64,000 nucleotides of DNA from Temnopleurus reevesii (Eukaryota; Echinodermata; Echinoidea; Temnopleuroida; Temnopleuridae). The position numbers were made by a program, and so were the translations under genes. This document shows, in pieces, positions 52,803 through 61,800 of the stretch (the first letter of the stretch is position 1; each line of letters begins with the position of its first letter). The notes under the pieces are model-generated. The model was not told the origin of the DNA. It saw nothing but the letters and a program-made list of their open reading frames with translations, and made no database searches. The stretch is from assembly GCA_036244855.1 (NCBI GenBank), contig BQKZ01001839.1, positions 1 through 64,000 of the forward strand, read 5' to 3'.

Positions 52803-55800
52803 AAATCGACTTATTTCTGTGTAAGCCTAATCTATTTTCTAGCCAACAATGAACAAAATATTTTCATCAGTTGGATGGATTTTCACCAATAGTAGTGTCG
52901 ATATTATACTGCCCGATATCTGGTAAACTTTTCCCAAATATTATAAGGCAGTTTCTTGTAGTCCTCATGAACTGACAACACATATAATTGTAGCATTATT
53001 CTTACGTTGTGTTTCCATGACTCTCAACATAAAAAAATATAGTAAAAGTAGTTATTTGGCATAGGCGGATCCTTAGGGCAGAGGACCCCCCCCCCCCCCC
53101 CCCATCTTGCTGGCGATGCAAGGGATGTGCCATCGTATATCATCTCTTTCGTTCATTCAAGATTTGTTTGTTTCTTTTTTTTTCTTGTCAGCTGAGCAGC
53201 GGAATGTAATGAACACACCCTTTTGGTTGTTGTTTATTTGCTTGTCAAAAAAAGAAATCACAATTTTCGCAGCGCCCCCCCCCCCTTATTGGGAAATCCT
53301 GGATCCGCCCCTATTGGGTTATATGATCTAATGATGATACTGGCAATGGCCTAGGAAGGAAATAAAAGGGCATGAATATACAATGTCAGGTTCGCAGACT
53401 GCTAAGTGTTTCAGACACCAGCGGAAAAAGCTTGTTGGAAAGTTATCCCTAAACTTGATAACATCCAACCACACACCTGTCCCCCTCTCTTCACATCATT
53501 ACTCATTGTTTTCCAGGGTAGCCACTGCGGAGAACCCCGTTCAGAATGTCACCGGTGAAAACCCAGTGAATCAACCGTGGTCAGATATCGGGGTTATGTA
53601 TATTTCAGCCATATCAAATAAATATAGATCAGGACAATAAAACGTAACGTGAAAACAGTCAAGATACCATGTCAGACTAATATTTATCGGGTTTTCACCG
53701 GGTTAACACCGGATATTGAGTGTGAATGGGGTATACATTCACCTGAGGCACATAAAGAAATCACTTGCGAAAGTCGAGTCGTGTATAAAATAGTAGTATA
53801 GTACGTCCCAAGTAGACTCACCAGTAAAAAAAAACAGAGGATTTTTTTGGCACATGCGTAAATGTTAAGCTAAACAGTATACTTTTGACCAATTTTGACA
53901 ATACGCTGACTAGTTGGATTGACCCGACCGGAGTCCCATACTGCTTGTAAATGTTGACGGGGATTCACCAAGTGTTCACCATAATTGTCTGGATGGGGTA
54001 TGACAAAACGTACGCTGAAAAGCTCTGTCATACATTTGCATTGAGAGCCAAAAAATGTACAACTAATATGACATTCAATATACGTTTCTGTGAGAGCCGA
54101 ATTACAGGAAAACGCTTGGCTGACTATAGTAACTGTACTAGCCAAGCCGAACGAACCCAGCGTTGTCCAATCGTTTCCGAAGTTTTTTCTGTGTATATAG
54201 TGATCATAGAATACTTGGGCATACCGTACGGCATGTAAGGTAGTTCTGAAAATTGACAAATGGAATTGTGTGTCTGGGCCTGTATATCACCATACATCCA
54301 AACAGAGTTGATTAACTATCTCCAGATCTTTCTCCGTTCATCATGTTCATGCAGACTGATGAGCAATCCGAATCGATGACATTTTGAGAACTAATTGGGG
54401 CATTGTGTTGATGAATAGATCTGCAATTAGATACACACATTTAGACAATAGGTTGACTCACGAATCAATCATTGACATCACGATTATATATGAAACCAGT
54501 GTGTTGATATGATAACAATTTGGCATATATATTTAGCAACGAAAATTCTACAGCGCTATTGCTGAACAGCACCAATGTTGAGTTATTTTTCTGTTTGTTT
54601 CGCTGCTTCATCACCATCAGCATCATCATCATCACCATCATCATCATCCTGAGATGGGATATTTACCATTTTCTGTATTTTATTGTATTTTGTTATATTT
54701 ATATATTATTGAATTTACGGAAATAAAAACAAACAAACAATCCTCACCATTAATTACAACAGTACCACCACATCCCTCTTCTCCTATCCAACCTCGCCAT
54801 CCCTATTATCATTATTGGTGTTTTTTTTTGTAGATTTCTTTTTGTTTTGTTCTGTTTCATTCTGTTTATTACTTTTTGTTACTAATGTTTGTTTTTTTCT
54901 GGGGAACAAAGAATATTTGCATTCGAAATATTTTTTTAATCGTGCATTTCATCTCACTTTTTCCTTGGTCCTTTTTGTACTTTAAAATGCCCCGCTTTTG
55001 GTTGATGGTAATCTATCTGCTTTTGTCCAAAACTCTTTCTCCTTTTCCCCGAGTCTGTGATGCTACATGGTCAAGTATTCGGTCAAGTTTATTATATCGT
55101 TTATCAAAACTGCCCTAATAAATCACGATTGAGATTATAAAAATCACGGTAATATACTCGGTGTATTAGAAAATGTAAACGAATACCGGTGATTAAAATG
55201 TTACGACAACACTCAAAGACGCTCGGTGCCATTTTTCGACGCCACTTGGTTGTTCTTTAATAATGCTTTAATATAAATAATACTACCTCGGTAAGGTTTC
55301 AGAAAAAGTCACGTTTAACAAATCTTTGATTAAATGGTTCCGTATCGAAACGAGATCTAGCCAATAAAATGTTTTGAAGTGAACGATTATATTTTCAGAT
55401 TTTGTCACTTATTGTTTTTCGACCCCCTTTTTTACTTTGTGGTATGACGATATTGAAGATATATAAAATGAGTTGATTTAATCTTTTTAAAGACTTTTTA
55501 AGATACATGAATCTTTTCTGTTAGCAAAGGTTAGGCTGGAAAGGGACAAATATATTTTACAGGAGTGAGCACTCTATGAATTACATCTTTTCTATTTCAG
55601 GGGGTATAACCTATTCACCAAATTTACGATGACGTATAGCTAACAGGGCGAGAAAATGATTTATTACGATAATTTATGAAACACCAAGTTTTGACACCAA
55701 ATTGCACACTATAACAGACTTCTGGTCATGGTCATTGCTGATTTCAATGGAATATAAAAAATTTTAAATGTTTTCTTAATTCATTTATCGCCAGAAATTT

Positions 55801-58800
55801 GACACTTATGGGTGCCCCCAAAGTTACATCTCTGTACAACTGTATCCAGATGTTTGTTTTAAACAATAACATTTTACTTTTCAGAGAAGTAAACGAAAAA
55901 AGAGGTTGATTATAAGATACCAGGTTTGTGAATAAACAATAAATACTAATTAAGTTGTCATCATTTTTGACCTGTGATAAATTTTGCGTACACCAACGTG
56001 AAGTTCACTCAGTATGACTACAACAAAAGAAAGATAAATTTATTTCATATTTTGATATGTACCATACGATCTGTAGTGATGTCGGTCATAAGTTCATATC
56101 CTTGAATAGGAATTTCTCTCTTCTTAGTAAGCGCTCGGTTTACAGATCTGATCTATTCTAAATTCGATGTGTTGACTAAGGGTAGAGAAAACTCGTGTGC
56201 TTGTGTCTTTATCATCGTTGGACGCATTTTAGTCATTTTTATCTTGCAATTTCATCGAACAAAGTGTTATTTTTGTTATAAAAAATTTCGCTAGTCTCCC
56301 GCGTCTTACTGCAGACTGGTGAAAACAGCCGTCAGAAATGCTTGGTAATTTGTGTTCTTCGCATTATATTATCTATGATAGTGTATTTTTAAGATATGCT
56401 GTTTTTATTTTTAAAAAAGAATGCCCCTCCATTCAATGATAATTTGGGGTCCAAAATTAACCTCAAAAGACCCAGAAATTATTGATGTATGAAAAGATAA
56501 TCGCTTATTGAATAAGTATCATGCACAACGCTAGGATGGGGATCAAAGGATTCGTGTGTGGGATTCACTCTGTTTATTGCGGACAAAATTATTATATCAT
56601 AATACCCGTCTTGTACACCAATCAATGAAGATAAATACAATATGTCCTTGAAAATCACAATGATACAAAACATGACGTCATTTGTTGAATCGAGAATTAA
56701 CCATTCTATGCATCAGTAATATCATGTTTTTAGCCGAGTTCAAACCGCTTAACCTCGATTGGGTTTGCTGGGGGTTCTTCGAGAGGTTAAGTCTGGGTCA
56801 TGTGAAATGATTTGATGAGACTTTTGGCGCCTCGAGATTTTGGTCAACAGAATCATAAATGAAATTAATTACCCGCTACCATACCAACGCCCAATGAGAG
56901 ATCGCGCTTTTTGAGGCATTTGCTTGGGTCAGGAGAGCTTGCTTTTTGTTACTTTTGTTTCTGATGTTAGCAATATAGAATCTTCTTGGATATTTCGTTG
57001 TTGTGGTCGAGTGGTTGTCAAGACCATGGGTTCAAAGCCTGGTCCAGGCCAATCGTTCGATGTTCATATATAGTGTAAATTTGTTACATAATGGCTATCC
57101 GATGATGGGTTTACTGGCTTTATTGCACGAATTACGTCGCTCGATTTCAGGGAGGACATTGTTCAAAAAATAAATGGTAACTGGTAGCTCAATATAATCA
57201 ATTTACCTAAGCAAATTGAAACCAAAAGTTTCCAAACAGCTTTATGATTGTACCCTTGGTTTAGTTGGTGCCTGTTGACATCTTATTTGGGGTCTTCTTG
57301 TAAATCAGAAGAAAAGGAAGAAAAAATACCCGTAAACTAGATCATAAGCTTAATATCTATAGTAACCTGCATGGGGGTATACACAAAATGGTGTCAAACC
57401 AACATGAAATTCGATCTCGTCTGCTACTAATTTACAGCAGACGAATAGGTCATGAACATCGTGTCAGAAAAAAATGATATGAATTTGAAAAAAAAAATCT
57501 TAAGGACCCAACATTTTGGTGAATGGTTAGATCTTTTTGTGTAACTTTGTTGAAGAGAGATTTTCAGTCAAATACATTGCGCAATATATATATAAATTTA
57601 AGTTACAAGATTCGCAATACACCAAAGAAATTATGTACAATAGTTATACAGTTTGATAAACTGTGTTGATTAAAATCCTATCTAAACCCCGTAGTTTCCA
57701 CATTTCGTCAGCACTGGACCCTAGACACTTGTAAATTTGTAGGCTAACACATTTTCTGGTCGAACCGTAAATGACGCTATGCAATGTGTTTCCATGGAAT
57801 ATTGGGTGGGATATTTCCGAATGCAATGGAAACTTTGTTTAAAGACGTCTGATATAACAAGATTCCTAATATGATAAGGTAATGATTTTGTCCCAACTCC
57901 CAGTAACTTATATATTGAGCTTCTAGCTTTACTTAGTTCTCACTGTATACGAGATATCATCGCAATTACTACTGTGCATAACAAAAGAAAAATGTCTTGT
58001 AAAATATCTTGCTACTTCTATAACAAAGCACAGGAGCATCACTCAGACAAAAATAATTTCTGACCCCAATTTCACCAATTATACAAGGCTATTATCTATG
58101 CTGATCTATAATTGTTGTATATTGGAACTATATGCCCTAATTATCTTTTAAAAGATTTGTGTGTGACAATAAACAAATGAGTTGGGGCAATCGGAAACAA
58201 AAACTGTACGCCATGTTCATAAGCATGATAAGGGTTCTTTATGAATTGGGAAGGGTGTCTTGGGGTCATGAAATGCTGGAGGGGTATTTTTTTCTATTTC
58301 GTCCAATGGCCATATATCTAACATCATTCAGTTCAATATAATTTCGTCCAATTGTCATCTCTTTCAATTTACAGCTTGTCCGATTATCTTCAGGACCAAT
58401 TACCAGTTTGTCTATAATTCTCGTCCAAAATGTCCAAATCACTTTGTTAAAGAAAATATTTAGGCTGAAATCACATCGACAAATTTGTAAAAGAAAACAT
58501 TTTAACAAACCTCAGTTCGTCTACCGTAATGGTTCATTATTCTAATTGTCAGTTTTATAGACCCTCTTACTACCTGTTTCCGAATCTGTGTTTATTAACC
58601 CAGTAAATAGGGTACTAATTTTCATTTGGAACGTGGCAATTATTTACGCCAAAGGTTTAAGTTCTTAGCCTGTGTAATTTAAAGCAGGATCAAGACACTT
58701 TATCCGTTAATCTAAATGTCCAAATTTCCGTATTTCTCCTAAACCCAATGATTCGCAAAATAATTACCTGTTCTCGTTGCTTATAGTCAACTACAGGGTC

Positions 58801-61800
58801 TAATCGTGACTTTGCGAATAATAAGATCAAAGAACCCCAAATCTATTCTCTCATTACAGGAAGACGAAAATCGAACCAAATCAAATTGTTTTGTCTTCAG
58901 CTGTTGTCCATGGATCTATATCAATTTGCCGGAGAGGGCAGAAAGATAATAACAACTTGGTTCCTTTTTTTGTCAGCATGCCCTCTATCTATCTCGTCAT
59001 GGTTTGGTTGAAAGGCCGACTCACACCTTTGAGGTTTTAGCCTGCGTCGGCCTAGCGTTTTTGGAAATTAAAAACGCTTCCTAGACGCACAGTGTACGCG
59101 GATCTGATGGTGGACTGACGTTCGGCTTGGCTTGTGCTCAAGGAGCGTACGTCTAGCGTCAGTCCACCGTACGACCTGTGTCTTTGTGCGTCAAGGGAGC
59201 GTTTATAATTTCCAAATACGCTGGGCCGACGCAGGATAAAAACGCAAAGGTGTGAGTCGGCCTTCCGAATGGGATGACCCTCTTTTGAAAGGAGCGATGA
59301 GCGAGCGGCTCTACGCTCTAGATGAGAGCATTATTCGGAGGACAGAAGCGTTTCCGGTCACTCGGTGTGCCCTTCATGAAGAAGAGAGATGGATGAGAGG
59401 GGATAGTTCCAAGGTTATTGTTGAAAAAAATGTTAAAAAAATATATATTACTTTTGGAAAGGGATTTATGAAGAATTGTGAGCCTTGAAACATCATAATG
59501 ACCCCAAAAGATATATTCATCTGTTTGGAAAACAAGGGGAGGTAGAATTGTTTCTGTCCTCCACCGAATGATACTCTGAAATTATCCAGACCTGAATATC
59601 ATTTTATTTCAATATCTTGATTTATCTATTCTTTTTCTCTTTCTACATATCATTTTCTCTGCCTTTTAAGTATTACCCGAAAAATATTCTGTAAGTATTC
59701 TTTGATTTTGCTTTAACTCTTACCCTTTTTTTAATGTAAAGCGCTTTGAGCACTCAGCAGAGTGGATACGTGCGCTATGTAAATTGCATGTATTATTATT
59801 ATTATTATTATTAAATGTATTTAGAAATTCAAAAGAATTTTTGATTTAATCTTTAAAATTCAGAGCATCGTCTTGACTAACATTCTACTCTGTGTGGTGG
59901 AGTCGTCATTATAAGGATTAAAAACTATTGTTATTTGTCAACTGTTGTGTTGAAGGTACATTTTAAGTTTGTAAAAAATGCAAATAAAAAAAAGGAATCG
60001 GATTATTCAAACGGACCGTCATCAATAGAATGACATCAAGAATACTAAATCACTTAAAATGTGAATCATCTTGTGACCTAAGTGTGATATTCGTCACCTA
60101 AGTATGTCCCTTTTTACTATATCTTTATCCGCACGTCTGACAAGTGATATTTATAATCATTAATCTTTTTAACTTAACAAATTAAGGAGAGCTGTATCAC
60201 TCGTGATGTAATTATCACTATCATGCAGTAGAGCTGTTATATAACAGCGTCAAGGTGAAAATCGAACACAAAGATCATTTTCAACAACACATCCTGAAGT
60301 GACTTCACAAGCATTTCCATTGGCTCAATTCAATCCCGAGACCTATTAGATTAAGTGGTGTGAGACGCCCTATGGTATAAAAGGTATTCGATGCTCCTTG
60401 AAAACTGTCTTCCCTCAAATTAATTAATCATTCTCCTTTCCTCCCCCTATCCTGTGTCCGGGCGTTGAACCCATCCGGCTAGTATACATCACATGCATGT
60501 TGCGTTATTGATCATGTATTTTCGAGCAAGCCAACCACTAATTCGCGATCGATTCCTGACAATGCCCGGAGTCGAAGCGTCTTTTCCCGTGCCATCGACT
60601 TTGGGGTGACGATAGCTTTGTTGTGGTGGATCCTCAACCCCTCTTACCGCTCGTTAAAGTCAGAGTGTTACCCATACTATCATGATACCCGAGCAATAAA
60701 CCAATCAGCTTAGGCCCCAGTCACATATAGGCCCGGAAGCAACACGATTCAACACGATTCTTTGTTAATTCACAGTCAACTGCCTCGGAACAAAGAGTCG
60801 TGTTGAATCGTGCTGCTTCCGGGGCCCTATGTGACCGGGGCGTAAGCTTATACTACTTGTCTTGTCGATTTCTCAACCAACACGACCGGTTGGTTTGTTT
60901 TCCGTTTTTGTCGGAAGGCCTTGGGTTGCGAACTATTGATACTCTAGACATTGATTATATTAAGAAAGCATACATTGAAGCATTTTATAAACAAGTACTA
61001 AACGTCCGTGAGGACGGGTTGACAATTAGTTTGATTGTGTAATACTTGAAAGGAGGGTATTTTGCTCTGGAATGAAAAACACGATGTTTATTACCGTGTA
61101 ATTAACGTTACCGCGGTCATCATTTTATGGCTTTATATTTAAATTAATTAGATGCTGTCAAAATGATCTAGTTGTCGTTTGGATGGCTGCACCGCAATTA
61201 CCTCTTACCCAAGACATACACAACTTCCCTGAGAGCATTGAGTAAACAGTTAATCATGATATTCGAAGAAAGTTACAAACGTAATTGACATCAAGTTGTG
61301 AATAACGGAGCAGTACCTTCTATATTCCTAGGATTGAAAAGTGAATCTAAAAGATAGCTGATAGGGACCGATCAAAATTGAATCGAAATTTTCAATCATA
61401 TATATTTAGATTTCAATCATATATTGAAATCTACTTCCTAAAAAATGAAAATTCAATCCAATTTGGATTGGTCCCTTACTACAATCTTTCAGATCGACTT
61501 TTCAATCCAATGACTTTTGAGAGTAGATGGGCAATTCCACGAAGGCTGCATGTCCGTTAGACGCCAAAAAAGGATGAATCTCTCGAAAACTGTTAGATGA
61601 AATTCCTTAAAATTCATTTAATGCAGTCTGGCAAATATATTGAATTTCAAAGAATTCAATCAAGACATGCACTCGCTGTTAGTGTAGCAGACATGACAAA
61701 GCGACGGAATTGCCCTGATGCCCCTTCCCTTACCCCCACAAGATTATTTTGTATCCACTATTCCCTAACAATCTCTCTCTCCCTTTCTCCCCCTCTCTCT

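Noticed and set aside
57004..57039. tRNA gene
   Set aside because: A and B boxes are only 14 bases apart; no anticodon arm or acceptor stem.
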